Shown: positions 22,148 to 35,226 of the stretch, piece after piece
How positions within the stretch are numbered: position 1 is the first letter of the stretch
Layout of the letters: each line of letters opens with the position of its first letter
From: Phaseolus vulgaris
Taxonomy: Eukaryota > Streptophyta > Magnoliopsida > Fabales > Fabaceae
NCBI RefSeq assembly: GCF_000499845.2
Contig: NC_023750.2
Location: 7,066,874-7,130,873 of the forward strand
Length of the DNA stretch: 64,000 nt
Reading direction: 5' to 3'
Translations under genes and position numbers: made by a program
The notes under the pieces: model-generated
Databases searched by the model: none
The model's input: the letters and a program-made list of their open reading frames with translations, nothing else
Told to the model about the DNA's origin: nothing

Positions 22148-22878
22148 TGGTTTCGCCGGTTGACACGAACAACAATCTCTGGCCCGCCTGTCTCCGCCTG
22201 AGAATCACATTTCCTTGGTTGAAAAATCTCTCACCTGCAAAGACAAAGGGCGCCTTGACGGCCGTTTGTAGTCCGACGCTCAAGTCAGTATTAGGGAAAA
22301 GAAACGATGAGTGTATAAAGTAGTTTTAGTCTTAGAAACCGTGTACCTTGCTAGGGTTCTTAGCACCCTTTATATAGGTTGAAACTAGGGTTTACCTTTG
22401 TTCTGTTACCCATGTCTAGGGTTCTTGGGAGAACGTCCCTGCGCCGCTATTACACAATCTTAGCATAATATGGAACATGGGACTTCCCATAACGTGAGTG
22501 CAACGACTAACAGAATGGCCGCCTGGGTACCAACTTGTGAACCAAATCTCTGGGGCCATCTGTTATGTGGGTGCCCTAAGTATTCACGTGCCATGCATGT
22601 AGCTTCCCTTGGAAACCCTAACCCTAATGGGCCTTAGCGCCTCCGAGGACTATTTACTCGTGTCGCGCCTGAATGCGCTATACACACCACCTGCATGGAT
22701 CCCTCGTGTCTTAGGGCTTCCTCCCATCACTGATGTTTAACTAGTAAAGAGTGTAATTCCGAGGCCCACCTTACGTGGCCCAATATAGTTGTTCAGACTA
22801 CCAACGTCCGATCTCTCCCTCTATTGGCGAGGTCCGATGTCGATCCCTGACGTCGATGTTCGAGGACTGGTCGGTATA
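22148..22878 (-). repeat. Gypsy 5' LTR, unit B
   Basis: About 730 bp. The 3' edge (22148) is fixed by the primer site, and the 5' edge at about 22878 is approximate because it merges into the MITE. It contains a minus-strand TATATAAA box at 22369-22376, a likely LTR promoter. No second LTR remains in the unit. Confidence 0.7.
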
Positions 22879-23207
22879 GTTGCAATAGTAACTAAATTAG
22901 AGACCATTTTAGAAACTAAAAAAAAAAATGGTTTCTAAATTAGTTTCTATTATTGTTAAATAGTTTCTAAATTGGTATCTAATTAGCAACCAAAGTTTTT
23001 GCTACCAAATTTAGAAATTAAATAATTGGTAGTTAAAACCTTGGTTGTTAATTAGATACCAATTTAGAAACTATTTAACAATAATAGAAACTAATTTAGA
23101 AACCAATTTTTTTTTAGTTTCTAAAATGGTCACTAATTTAGTTACTATTGCAACTAATTATTTTAGTCTCTAAAAATTGGTTTATATTTCATGATTTTCT
23201 TGTAGTG
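22879..23207. mobile_element. Second CACTA-type MITE, left part lost, unit B
   Basis: Same foldback family as 18885-19235 but a separate insertion. The right end GATTTTCTTGTAGTG is intact at 23207 and is followed by AAT, which matches the uninterrupted site in A and D (CCAAATGGAAGAAAG). The left end is missing: the gypsy LTR abuts it. Confidence 0.7.
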
Positions 23208-24855
23208 AATGAAAGAAAGCAAGGAACATGATCAAAGGGGTCAAGGTGCAAGGACCATGTGTTGATAAAAGAAGAAATAAAATTACATTTTGAGGAGAGA
23301 CTAAAGGAGAGATCAAACTTTAATATTAAGTTAGGAAATGTTGACTTTAGCACAATAACGGATGAGAATAATATGGAACTTTTAAAAAAAATTCAGATGA
23401 AGAGATTATAATGGTTTTGTGGGAATGTGAAAGGAGTAAAAGTATGGGCTCTAACGGTTAAACTTTACATTCATCAAAAAATTCTAGGAGACAATTAAAG
23501 AGGATGTAGTACAAGGGGCAAACTTCTTTCACAAAACAAGAAAATGACCCAATGGAAGTAATGTTTCATGTATAGCCCTCATACTAAGTGTGATAACCCA
23601 CAATGGATGGAAGAGTTTAGACTTATATCACTTATGGGAAGAATGTACAAAATAATAGCAGAAGTGCTATCTCTATGGTTGAAAGGGGTATTGCATAGGA
23701 TAATTGATCAAACAGAAACGACTTTCTTGCAAGGAAGAGGTTTGCTATTTAGTGTTTTGGTTGCAAACGAGGTCATAGATGAGTTTAGACGTAATAACAA
23801 TAAGAACATTATTCTTTAGATGAACTATGAGAAAGCATATGACTATGTTAGATGGGATTTCTTATCATATTTGATGGAGAGGTTAGGCTTTAATGATAAG
23901 TGGATCATGTAGATGAAGGGATGTTTATAATCCACATTGATCTTGGTGTTGGTCAATGAAAGCCCAAAAAAAGAGTTCATACCCACAAAAGAACTCTGAC
24001 ATGGAGATCCACTAGCTCTTTTCTTGTTTCTCATAGTAGTTGAAGGATTGACAAGATTGGTTATGCAAGCATTAAAGAAAAATTCACTACATGGGATTAA
24101 GGTGTGGAAGAAAGAAGTAGAAGTATGTTGGGGCAACATTAAACTTTTTTAAAATCTAGGGTATGGAATTGATTTTTGACCTTTAATATAAGGTTTAAAA
24201 GGATAATTAAGCTTAAAAATTTCAATATAACCTTATTAGAAAAAATGGTGAAGGAGGCTAGGAATGGCCAAGAAGGGTCTATAGAAACAAATCTTAGAAC
24301 CAAAGTATGACTCTAGGCGACAATTAAATAAAAGAGAGGACATAAGGAAGGAGTCATGGTGGTGGAGAGATATTATGTGGGGTACGAGTAATAATGATAC
24401 TGGGGGATGGTTTGAAGAGAATGTGAATTGGAAAATTGGAAAACAAAAGTTTATCAATTTTTGGAATGACAAATGGGTAGGAAAACATGCACAAATATAA
24501 AAATATCCAATGGTGTATAGAAATTCCAACAAAAAAGATACAAGTATAGCAGAAATGGGAACATGGGAAACATAACGATGTATGAAGCAATCTATGGTTG
24601 GCAATGGTTTAGGTAATGTGGAACCACAAAAATAATATCGTTTCAAAAACAAAATAGCATATGCATATGAGAGTTTTACAATGGTACTAATGAAAAATAG
24701 GGTTGGATAACAAATAAATATCCAAAACTGCATTTTGCTTACTCTGATTGGTGCACTAATCCTATTACCTGTATAAAATTTATGAAATAATTGAAGAGAC
24801 AAAGAAGTCAGGTGGTGAAGTATAGGAATAGTGGGCAGGATAATCAAATTTTTTG
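23208..24855 (+). mobile_element. L1-type LINE relic, unit B
   Basis: Same insertion as in the other units, here missing everything before the MITE. The RT fragment at 23568-23819 has MEEFRLISLMGRMYKI, QGRGLLFSVLVANEVIDEF. It also has a private deletion of about 500 bp at 24566 (equivalent to C 40722-41221) that removes most of the C-terminal region. Confidence 0.75.
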
Positions 24856-25320
24856 TTTTAAGAGTCACTATGTTTAGGAAGTGTTCATTAAAGAGTTAAC
24901 ATAAACAAATAATGGTTTTGGAAATAGTATTGCAGTATTAATATTGCAGGTAGTGATGGACATCAAGATTGTGAGAGTACACCTAGTCCTGGATCACCAA
25001 GCTTCCTCATCAAAATATAAGGGAACATGTGAATTAGTCTTGGTCTTTATGCTTTACATCATTTCCTAGGATTCAAAGAAGATGCAAAAAGCGACATGTG
25101 AGGATTTTTTTACTACACTAAGAGTGCCTCATTCACTGATAGGAATGTGTTTAATTATGCTACAATTGACCTTTAACTTTGTTATATTATCAATAATGCA
25201 TAAAAAACTATGACCATAGTAATTAGGAAGTACTCTCTGTTCGTATTTTGGAATAGACAGGATTATGGTTGCCTATATATTGAGCTTGGAAAAGAAAACT
25301 GCAAAGCAAAATAAACATGC
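24856..25320. other. Conserved block downstream of the LINE, unit B
   Basis: Counterpart of 12700-13080 and 41550-41970. It encodes a broken version of the GHQD-ESTP...HGSP frame. Function unknown. Confidence 0.4.
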
Positions 25321-27680
25321 ATTTCTTCACAATTTCTGAATAGTAGCAAAACTCACATATTAAAGTTTATATGCAACACACTTTTTATAGACTATAACTA
25401 ATCATGAAATGTATTTGAAGGATATATGTTGTAGATGATACATTGATATGTACCTATTTTATGTTTGGATCGATATTGATATAATATATTGTACCTTTTT
25501 TACTTTCTATAAATTTATTCTTTGTGAATTGAAAAAAAAAGAATTTCTTTATTGTTATGGAAGAAAATAACAAAACAAAAAAAATATTTTTCTTAAAACT
25601 CAACTCTTTATAAGGTTATACAACCAACATAAAAAAAATTGATTGGGATAAAAAAGTTAACAAATATATCATGTTAGTGTACACTATTTTATCATTTTTT
25701 TTATGATAAGTCTATATTCAACCAACATAAAAAAAAATTAGATTACGAATTATTTAATTAATTTAAAAAATTGGTTATGTCGCTTATATTCATATTAGTT
25801 CTATAATTGACATACAAAAATCTTATTAAAAAAGTCATACAAGTAATAAACTTTATACTAGATTGATTTGGCTTAGTATAGTTCATGTGATTGAATTTAA
25901 ATTTTGATATTCATTAAACATCATTTATTTTTGTTAGTTGGCTCATTAATTTGTTGGGTTCAACCTAAAGTGTGCTTTTTAAGGACTACCAGTTTATTAA
26001 GCATCTTAAAGAATACATTTTTTTTATTAGGTTTTAAGGATATAAAAAATAAAAATTGTGCCTTTAGCAAGAAAAGAAGGGAGAAGAGAGAGTAAAAAAA
26101 CATTAACTAGTGTATTCTATGAAAAGAAGTATGTACCAATTAATTTATGTATTTGATTTTTTTTTTATCTAACCTTATACCTATTGAAGTTTTATTGTGA
26201 TCTTATTTACCCTATTAATAAAAAAAGTTTTTTTATTGATCTTTGAAATAAAAGTTTCGAAAAAAACTATGATATACCCATTAATTATTATTTGCGAATA
26301 GGTTTTTACCTTAAAATATTTGGTAAAATGTTACTTTTTATTTTATTCATATCATTATTTTATCAATTATTATTTATTACTTGATATTTTGAGAAATATT
26401 AGAAAAAATATATCTAAATTTTACTTCTACTTACTTTTTATTTATCTTCATAACAATTTTAGTTTAATTTAATAATAGTTTCATTTTATCTTAACTAATA
26501 AATAACTTATATAAACCAAGTTTGACCTTCATTTTAGAATTTCAATACTAATATGTATTATTTGACCCAATCTACTACCGTTCACAATGTTAGTATTAAA
26601 GAATCACTTTGTTGCTGACAAAAAAATATATTGAAGAACCTTAAATATTACATAACTATAGGTCTAAGCTTTAAATTTTGAAAGCTCGTATTTCCTGCAG
26701 TACATAGTTTTCTGCACTATATTAGTGACATGAAATAACGAAAATGTCTTCAGATGTTTTTTAAATAGATTTAGGAATATGGTTTTTTTTCTTTTGAATG
26801 TTCTTTTTACCGTTTTGCGTGTTTTATGGGAGTGGTGAATGTGGTTGGTGCTTGTTAGGTCTATTACGATTTTGGATCTTCTTTCTTTGTGTATTTTTTT
26901 TTATCGTTTTGAGTATTTTATAAGAGACGTGAATCTGGTTGGTGTTTGTTATGTCTAATTGCAGTTGTTGTCTAATGTTTCCTTGATATTTGGTGGTAGT
27001 TTTCGTCAAGAAAGAAAGAAATGTTGGTTTATAACTTGTTTTAAATTCTAAAATTTGATTTTTCTAATGGGGTTTGAGAAAAAATTCATTCTAACTAAGC
27101 AATTTAGGAATATGAATAATACTTCGAGATAAGAGATTCTGAAATGCACCACCACGACCTTCGCACCTCGTCAGAGTTAAACTTTGCATCCACCCTCACT
27201 AGAAATTACAAACAACCAACACATGCACATTTGCACTTCGTCCTTTTAAATAAAACGTGTAAAGACAATTGTGACATTTAAAATATAATATAGTGTAGGT
27301 CACAAATAATATAATGTAGAAAGTAAAATTCAAATTTTAATTATGAATTAAATCTGAACATTTATGACAGATTTTCACAAAGAAACTCATAAGAAAATTT
27401 AAATATCTTCCATTTTTTTTGCTTCCACTTCATATCCTTTCATAGCCCTAAGAGAAGTGACTCACATTTTTTCAGCGAGCTTTCTAAAAAAATTGAATTT
27501 GAAAACAAATTTTAAATTAAAAACTATCTAAACAGCAAACTGAAAAGTAATTTCAATTATTAAAAATTTAAAAATAAAACTAACACCCAACAAGACCTAA
27601 AATAATGGAAATTAATTAACCATCAGAAATGCATAGTTAACCCATATAAAACTGAACTACTTTCACAATTGTGATATGTT

Positions 27681-27687
<7 letters not shown>
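25321..27687. other. AT-rich spacer, unit B
   Basis: Collinear with 41991-44359 and, from about 25785, with 60615-62532. Mostly AT-rich with no convincing gene. A less AT-rich patch near 27140-27240 (CTTCGCACCTCGTCAGAG) is well kept in all three copies, but no frame there can be supported. Confidence 0.5.

Positions 27688-27713
<26 letters not shown>
27688..27713. repeat. (AT)n microsatellite
   Basis: Uninterrupted AT dinucleotide run next to the 3' end of the minus-strand LINE, at the same relative place as 44360-44392 and 62533-62562 with different lengths. Confidence 0.9.
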
Positions 27714-27718
<5 letters not shown>

Positions 27719-27734
27719 CTAATATATTTTTTTA

Positions 27735-29112
27735 ACAGCAAAAAACGAATGAATAAATAAGAGATATTTTAGGAATACCTCAACCCTTATGCAAAAGACC
27801 TAACTAAAGCTCTCAACTTCTAACTTCCTTACAGCAACTAAAAAACCTAAAAATATACACCTTTTACTCGTGCTAACTATCTCCTAAAAAAAATTAACTA
27901 GCACCATGCAAATCAATGACTCAAGGCACCAATTTGAGTAAGAAAAACATACTTCACGCTTTAGACAGAACCTTTGACCAAGCCTTCATCTATGCCAAAG
28001 TGAAGATGTCCATGTGATCTATCCTGCCACCTCTACTAAACTGTTTGTTCCTATGTAACCACACTCTCCTACTACGACTATCCACACACACCCCCATATT
28101 TTATTAACACTTCTCTTGACCCTACTCATCTTGAAGTTTTCGAAGTGTTTTTTGGCCCCCTATGCTCCGTTGATGCCACCCCCATCAACTCGAAACACTT
28201 AGACCACACGAGCCAAGCGACTCTACGTGTACAAAAAATGTAAGACGTGGTTTCCTCTTCCTCCCCACACAAACAACACATGTTGGTAGTCATACAAATC
28301 CCCCTTCTAACCAAGTTTGCTTTAGTTGTTATTTTTTCTTCCATATCCCTCCATGTTGTGAGATGCGAAGATGGTTGTGCCTTCAACCTCCAAAAACCTG
28401 CATATAGCTCTCTCTCATTCCCCTAAACTTGTTCTATAAGCTTTTTATACGCGGATTTGATCGTGAACACAACTAATTCTTAGTCTTTCCAAACCCAAGA
28501 ATCCTTATTATCCATCATCCCTTTCTATACCCCCAGAATATGCATCAATTGTTGTTCCTGAATTTGTTCCCATTTAAACTGATTCCTCCTCCATTCGATC
28601 TTCTAGGACCACTCTGAATTTTCTAACCTCTCCCCAATGTGCCAAATGGATGAATCCTTGGTGGAACAAATAGAGAAAAGTCTTAGAAAGGCATCCTTGA
28701 GATTCATGTTGTCCACCCATCTATCTTCATATCGCCTTATCTCCCTCCCATTCCCAACCTCCCATGAAAAGTTGTTCTCAAACTTATCTTTCCACTCGTC
28801 AAAAGACCAACCTTCCTTCAAATCCCTTCACAAAATAGAATTAGAGCTACTTCGTCTTTGACTTCGGAGTTCCCTCCAACCTCCATATTTTGACTCAAGA
28901 ACTTCTTTCCACAAACCCGTTTTTTCATAGCCTAGACGCCATATCCACTCTCCTAACAATGCGATATTAAAAAGCCTTATATCGATCATGCCTAGCTCTC
29001 CAGCCTCTTTTGGCTCACAAACCTTCTTCCATAACACCCACACCATTTTCCTGCCTTCTGAGCCCCCATCCCCCACAGAAAATTCTGCTGCAGCCTCATT
29101 ATTTCCTTCATC
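27735..29112 (-). mobile_element. Second L1-type LINE relic (C-terminal part), unit B
   Basis: Different family and strand from the plus-strand LINE. Read from 29112 down: LWKKVCEPKEAGELGMIDIR with FNIALLGEWIWRL (28828-29076); WSFDEWKDKFENNFSWEVG (28603-28821); and a zf-RVT-like end at 28126-28386 (TTKANLVRRGI, CCLCGEEEETTSYIFC). The untranslated tail runs to about 27735, ending against the (AT)n tract. Frameshifts separate the pieces, and the RT core is absent. Confidence 0.8.
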
Positions 29113-30235
29113 ACCATAGAGGAAAGTGGAGAGTGGACAACACCGATTTAATCTAGTAACTGATTTTGATAATAAGTTAATATAATTATATCTAATAATA
29201 TATAATAATATCTAACATATGACATCAAGTTCATACAATCTTTCATCATTCTCATTAATTATACATGTATCTCAATTTCATACACCTTCCATCATTCACA
29301 CCAATCCATATCATTTAGAAATTGCACTATTTAATTAACCATACATCGTTTAAGATTTCTCAAATCAATTACACTTATATCTCAATCTCAATTTCATACT
29401 CATTCTATCATTCATAAAAATCTATATCATTTAGAAATTTCATAATTCAATTGAATATATAAACTAATATTCATTTTATATTTATGAAAAAAAAGTCATA
29501 TATAATAAAATTCATTGAAGACAAAAGAACAAAAGAATGAAAAAGAAGAAATTTAATTAAGATCATTCCAAGAACAATTCAACCATATAATTTCTAAACA
29601 ATTTAAAAAGATCAATCCAGACTAAAATTCGTTCAAGCATCATTCTTTAATTATCTCAATACAATCTCAACTATTCAAACTCATATACTCATCAACCCAT
29701 AATCAAATTTAGTTTAAGTAACTTTATACCCGAACATGCATAATCCTGTAACTAGATTAACTTATTAGCTAAATCATTTATCTTAAGTTTCTATAAAAAA
29801 AATATAGATAACTTTCCTCATCTGAACTATTCGCCTTTTAAGCAACCTACTAATGTTATCATTTAAGTATGGATAAGCTTCAAAATATAGGGACTTAGTG
29901 CAAGTTATCCAAACATAGTTAAACTTTAGTATATGATAGAATAAGTTGAGATGATCACTTTTCTCAATTAACCCCACAAAGATTGATGATCAAATCCTAA
30001 GAAAAAACAGAGAATAAATCTTTAGAGTAAATATGAACTTACTATTTAAAAATTATGATTAGGTAGAGTTCCTTGACTTCTCAGCTAAAACACGTTGTAA
30101 TCAGATTTTAAAATAGATGAGGTATAAAAATGAAATCTTAGAGAGGAGAGAGATAAGAGAAGTTAAGAGAGAGAAAGTGAAAAAAGAAATATAAGGAGAG
30201 GGGGTAGTGTTGTGTTCTCGAGAGTTACACCATCT
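29113..30235. repeat. Degenerate LTR-like repeat, private to unit B
   Basis: Non-coding, homologous in order with 2000-3180. It is missing from unit C, where sequence jumps from the LINE (equivalent of about 28608) to about 30278. Ends are not definable. Confidence 0.5.
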
Positions 30236-30239
30236 ATAT

Positions 30240-31310
30240 CATTTTCACGGTTTTTATTTCAAGGGACAAATTGTGAATGAAAAAAGAAATGTGGGATTAC
30301 TTGTGTTTAGATTCACTGATTTGCAAAGAAATGAGAGCGAAGATTTGTGGGATGTGTTACTGTTGAGCTCCTCCCTCACATGCAGAGAAATGTCATCAAA
30401 GCCATGTAAGAAATGGGTCAGTACCATCATTCCTTCGCTTTTCCTGTTTTGAAAATCTTGTTGAAGAAGGGTGCTCATGGTGGTTGGGTTTGTGGTGGTT
30501 TTAGGTAAGGTTTGATGCATGAAGTATTTGTGTAATTCCAATGCATTTCGTTACCCAAGAGAGACCTCCTTAATCCATTTGAGGTGTTTTTGAAGAAGAT
30601 AATCGATCATGATATCTTGATAATCGATTATTAACTACTTTTTCCAAGATTATCAATTTTCATGAAGGCCTAAATATATTTTTTTTAATCGATTGTGAAC
30701 TGTTTTTGGAGAATAACCGATTTTGAAGATCCATAATCGATGTTGAACGTGTTTTTGGGTGATAATCGATTATCATGCACCCTTAATCAATCATGATTTT
30801 CTTTGTTGTGCAATGCTTGTTTTGTTCCTCTGTAGGTGGTAAGGTGTGGTGGTGTGGAAAGAATTAAGTTGTGATCTTTAGGTGTGTTGGCTTCTTCATT
30901 AATCCAACTTCTAGTATGTTTTTAAAATTTTCCTATTTTTCCAATGTCCTTGGTTTTCTTGTACCTAAGATCTTGTTGAAGGAGGGTGCTCGTGGGTGTT
31001 GTGATGATTTTAGGTAAAGTTTGATGCATGAAGTAGTTGTGTAATTCCAATGCATTTTGTTACCCAAGAGAGATCTCCATAATCCATTTGAGGTGTTTTT
31101 GAAGAAGATAATCGATTATGATATCTTGATAATCGATTATGAACTACTTTTTCAAGATAATCAATTTTCATGAAGGCCTAAATATATTTTTTAATCAATT
31201 ATGAGTTGTTTTTTGGGAGATAATCGATTTTGAAGAGCCTTAATCGATGTTGAATGTGTTTTTGGGTGATAATCAATTATCTTGCACCCTTAATCGATCC
31301 ATGAGGTTAA
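30240..31310. repeat. Imperfect tandem repeat (about 514-bp period) with AATCGATT dyads, unit B
   Basis: Two diverged copies starting at about 30457 and about 30970 (CTTGTTGAAG.AGGGTGCTC). Each contains AATCGATT pairs 21 bp apart (ATAATCGATTAT type), with further copies 28-29 bp apart. The second copy is cut short at about 31307 relative to unit C. Open frames on both strands here show no recognisable protein. Confidence 0.6.
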
Positions 31311-33554
31311 ATTATAAATCCTTAAGGTTAATGATATGATGTTTTGGATTTTTTTTGTTATAAATTGCAGTGAAACGCATGTTCAAAATTGAGCATTATT
31401 TTTCTTATTTGGTGATTAATAATTAATTTTTGTTATACAAATTGAATTTAATAGATTAATGTTTTATTTAAATTTAAATTTGAAAACTTTTTGTTTTAGT
31501 GGTATGCATGTTAAAAATACGTGGGAATTGATGTGATTGAATGTCTTATAAAGATCTATGGAATAATTTTTCTTAATTTTAAATTTTTCTGAAATTTCCT
31601 CCAACATATTATCCAAAATATTGTTTTAATTACGAAAAATAACTATTTAATAGAAAATAATTATTTTTCAGATTTTTATTTAAATAATATATTAATTATT
31701 TATAATTTATATTTATTTAAGATTTTATATATATTATGAATTTTATATATTTCATATTTTTATTTAAATAAAATATTAAATATATAGGATTTAATATTTT
31801 ACGAATTTTATATTATTCAATTTTTATTTAAATAAGACATTGACTATTATGATTTGTATATATTTAAGATTTTGAATATTTTAAAAATTTTATCTATTTC
31901 ATATTTTTATTTAAATAAAACTTTAAATAATTTTTTTAACAATTATAAATTTGTTTGTACAACTTAATAGTACTGAAAATAATATTTTAATTAAAAACAA
32001 TTATAATTCAAAAATAAATAAATCAAATTATTTTTTTCAATAATTTTAAATAGAAAATTAAATTTGTAATATTATAAATAATTCGTATTTTTTCTGAAAA
32101 ATAATAATTAAATGGTATTGATAATAATTTACATAAGTTTAGGATTTATATTTATGTAAAGTTTTAAATATCTTAAGAATTTTATATTATTCAAATTTTT
32201 ATTAAATAGGACATTGAATATTTAGATTTGTATTTATTTAGGATTTTTAATATTTGAGAAATTTTATATATTTTAGATTTTTATTTAAATAAGACTTTAA
32301 ATAATTTACTTGACAATATTAAACATCTTGGAATAATAATTTAATTAAAAATAGTTATAATCTACAAATAAATCAATCAAATTAACTTTTCAACAATTTT
32401 TTAAAATAAAATTGTAAATTTGCAATGTTATAAATGATTCAATTTTTTTTTGGAAAATAGTTATTCAAAATGGTACTGAAAATAATTTACAATTTTATAA
32501 TTAATTTAAATTTAAACAAAAAATAAATCTCATATTTTGTTATTCCAATATTTGTAAAGACAAGTGTAAATTTATAAATTTACATTGTAAATCTTTTATA
32601 CAAATTAAAAAAATTATCACAATCATAGAATTATTCAAAAATCCAAGTAAATTTTCTGCATATATCCCTCCTCAATCCGAACACAATTTTTTTTGTTATG
32701 ATTATAAACAAATATGCATTTCTAAACTTGTAAGTTTTATATTCCATCATTGACATGAGAATAAGCTGAAAAATCCTAAATATATACAAAATTAAATAAT
32801 TTGATGAAGAACATAATCATATTTCTAATAATTTGAGAAACAAGATATTTTCCCTCTAAAATTTTGCAATCAATAGTCGTACAAGGTTAAAAATTTAATT
32901 AACTAATTCATAATGATAAAATAATTTCAATATCTATAAATTAGACATACAATTAATTTATTCTTAAACTTTGATTTAATTTGTACGTTAATATATTTTT
33001 TTAATTATAATTAATAAAATGTAGATTGAAATATGAAAATTTATTACATCTAATGATATACACTTTTAAATATTTTTAAATATAAAAGACTAATACTATT
33101 AAATAAATATATACGGCAGAAAAATATAAAGTAAGAAATAGCGTATCCAGTAATTATTGAAAAGGTTAAAATATTCGTTAATTTTTTTAATCAAGATCTT
33201 GAAGTATTTTTTTTTATTGAATCCTTGAACTTGACTATCATTTTACGAACAATTTCATTGGATTTTAAGAATTAATATTATTTTTTTGAGACCGTAAATA
33301 TTTTCCATAAAAGCAATAATAACGTTGAACAATTATATAGGTGATAAAATATTTTTTTACAAAATATGTATAGGTACATACCACAATTACATATATTCAG
33401 ACCAATAACTACTCATTTAAAATAATATTTTAAGACATAAAAATCAGATTATAATTCGATTATAGTAATTATAGATAAGATTATTAATGTAAAATTATTT
33501 ATGTATCGTGATAATTATTTAATGTCTTTTTAATCGTCTAAAATCAACAAGACT
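31311..33554. other. AT-rich spacer and upstream flank, unit C
   Basis: 31311-32490 repeats the spacer 13990-15140. 32490-33554 is the gene-upstream flank shared with A, B and D. No gene seen. Confidence 0.55.
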
Positions 33555-33563
33555 TATAAATAG
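33555..33563 (+). promoter_or_regulatory. TATA box of CaaX gene copy C
   Basis: TATAAATAG in the conserved GACT...ACGATAA context. Confidence 0.55.
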
Positions 33564-33589
33564 ACGATAATTCTGAGAAAATACTCACT

Positions 33590-34767
33590 CAACACTTCAT
33601 AATTTCTTATACTCTCTTGTACTCACAAACATCTTATATTCTTATTGAATTGAGTGTTTGATAGTCGAGTTTTTGCAGGTGAATCTTTCTTATTTTCTTG
33701 TGATCAATCAACATCATAAAGTTGGATTTAAAGAGAAGTTTTCTTTCTTTTACGTCGTGATTTTCCTACTCATTCTCGGTAAGAACCTATAGCATAGAAA
33801 ATGTGATTACGATAATATCATGAAATTTGTTTCATATTTTTAATATTTACCTTTCATGTTATGTTATTTGAGATGTTACTACCATTACTTATTTTCTTTA
33901 TTATTTTTTATATAGATATTTTTTTTTATAAATTTGGTGTTACAATGTGATATTATAACAATATATATAGACACCAATAAAAGAAACATATTATATAGTA
34001 CAATATATATAAATGAAAACACATGAATTATACATAAAAAAAATCTCATTTCTTACAAAGCAGCAACTCGTCACTCTTTTCAAAACACAATATTTAGAAA
34101 TGTAAAATAGTAATATCTTAAAAGCAGCTATTACAAATTTAAGGATCAAATAATAAAAAATATGTATAAAAAAACAGAATTAATATGTATTTCTTATTAA
34201 TGTATGTAGATTATAAAATATAAGTTTTAAGTAATATTTGAGAAAAAATAACTTTGTAATTCTATTTTTAGAATTTTATTATAATAACTATTCCTTATAG
34301 CGGGTGATATTTTTATTATGCTTATTTACATTTTTATAACATTTTAGTTTTACTATTTTATATCATTATATATTATTACTATAGTTATTTATTATCAGAT
34401 TTTAGTGAAGATTATAGTATTGGTTTACTATTATTTTACTTATTATTTTTTAGTACTCTAGTGTTATTTTGATTTATTTTATATTTGTTTCAAATTTATA
34501 TTACTATGCATTTATTATTTGCATATTTTAATAACAAATTTGTCTATTGTCTTAAACGTGTATGATAATTTAAATGTTTTGTTTGTATTTTATTCTTATT
34601 TATTTTATAACTGTTTCAAATTTATAGTATTAATATATATAGTATATATTAATAAAATTTTGGTTATATATTTGAATTGTTTTAGTCATATTTAATTACT
34701 ATTACTAACATTGTTAACATTTATGAATAATCTTAATTTGCATGATATCCAGGTTGTGAAAGAAAGA
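33590..34767 (+). other. Leader exon and 5'-UTR intron of copy C
   Basis: The leader exon ends at 33778. The intron is 33779-34752 (974 bp, the longest of the four), with ends GTAAGA and TATCCAG. Exon 2 begins 15 nt before the ATG. Confidence 0.55.
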
Positions 34768-35226
34768 ATGAGTTCAAAACACAGTAATCAAAAGAGTGGA
34801 AAGAAAACAAACTTTTTCAAAACTATATTTTCAATATTTGGAAAGAAAAAATCAGATGCTCCAAAAGAGGATGCTTCAAAAGAGAGAGCTTCAAAAAAGG
34901 CAGCTGTTTCAAAGAAGACAATTTCAAAAGAGACAACTCCAAAATTTATAGAAGAGAGAATTTGTGTTTTTTCAGACTCTTCTGACGATGATGTAAAGGA
35001 AGAGAGGTCGGGAGAGGGATGCCCTAATAGAAGAAAATATCCAAATCCATTTCATGAAGAGAGGTACCCAATGGGAGGAACATATCAATATAATGGATAA
35101 AGGATGGGAGACGGATATCCTATGAGTGAAACATATCAATATAATTGAGAGAGGTCAGAAGAAGGATTTATAAAAATAATCTATTAGTTTAATGATCATA
35201 ACGCACATGAATGTTCTATTATGTAA
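34768..35226 (+). pseudogene. CaaX repeat-protein gene, copy C (premature stops)
   Basis: Translated open part is identical to copy B: 110 codons ending at TAA 35098-35100. In the dead tail the TGA and TAG found in copy B are also present, and the ancestral TAA is at 35224-35226, still preceded by CSIM codons. The tail differs from B where B has altered YQYN to YQLN. The stops therefore arose before B and C separated. Confidence 0.72.

Larger units (their letters stand above)
19737..22878 (-). mobile_element. Ty3/gypsy retrotransposon fragment, unit B
   Basis: GC-richer block on the minus strand reading 5' LTR, primer site, gag, CCHC-like region, protease and start of reverse transcriptase, then cut off. 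The RNase H, integrase and 3' LTR are missing. The 5' LTR sits inside a second MITE (22879-23207). Sequence style in gag and RT (FTKGM, WLVNVVLIKKANGKWRMCVD) fits the Tat-like group. Frames are interrupted, so it is non-autonomous and inactive. Confidence 0.85.

Noticed and set aside
20620..22163. Several plus-strand frames in the gypsy fragment and their unit C equivalents
   Set aside because: All are antisense to clearly recognisable gag and pol frames and show no independent similarity.
22612..22634. Telomere-like CCCTAACCCTAA in the gypsy LTR
   Set aside because: Only two units long and located inside an LTR copied in both B and C. It is not an interstitial telomere tract.
24236..24868. 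210-codon minus-strand frame in the LINE relic of unit B, with counterparts in the other units
   Set aside because: Antisense of the plus-strand LINE. Its Phe/Ile/His-rich composition is what reverse reading of AT-rich LINE coding sequence gives.
26824..27009. Small basic minus-strand frame, repeated at 43492-43677
   Set aside because: Low-complexity Lys/Asn/Gln composition in AT-rich spacer, and altered in the second copy. No evidence for a gene.
30207..30541. Open frames on both strands (81 and 95 codons), repeated at 45233-45541
   Set aside because: Neither frame resembles a known protein, the frames overlap on opposite strands, and the region is part of the dyad-containing repeat. Conservation is explained by recent duplication.
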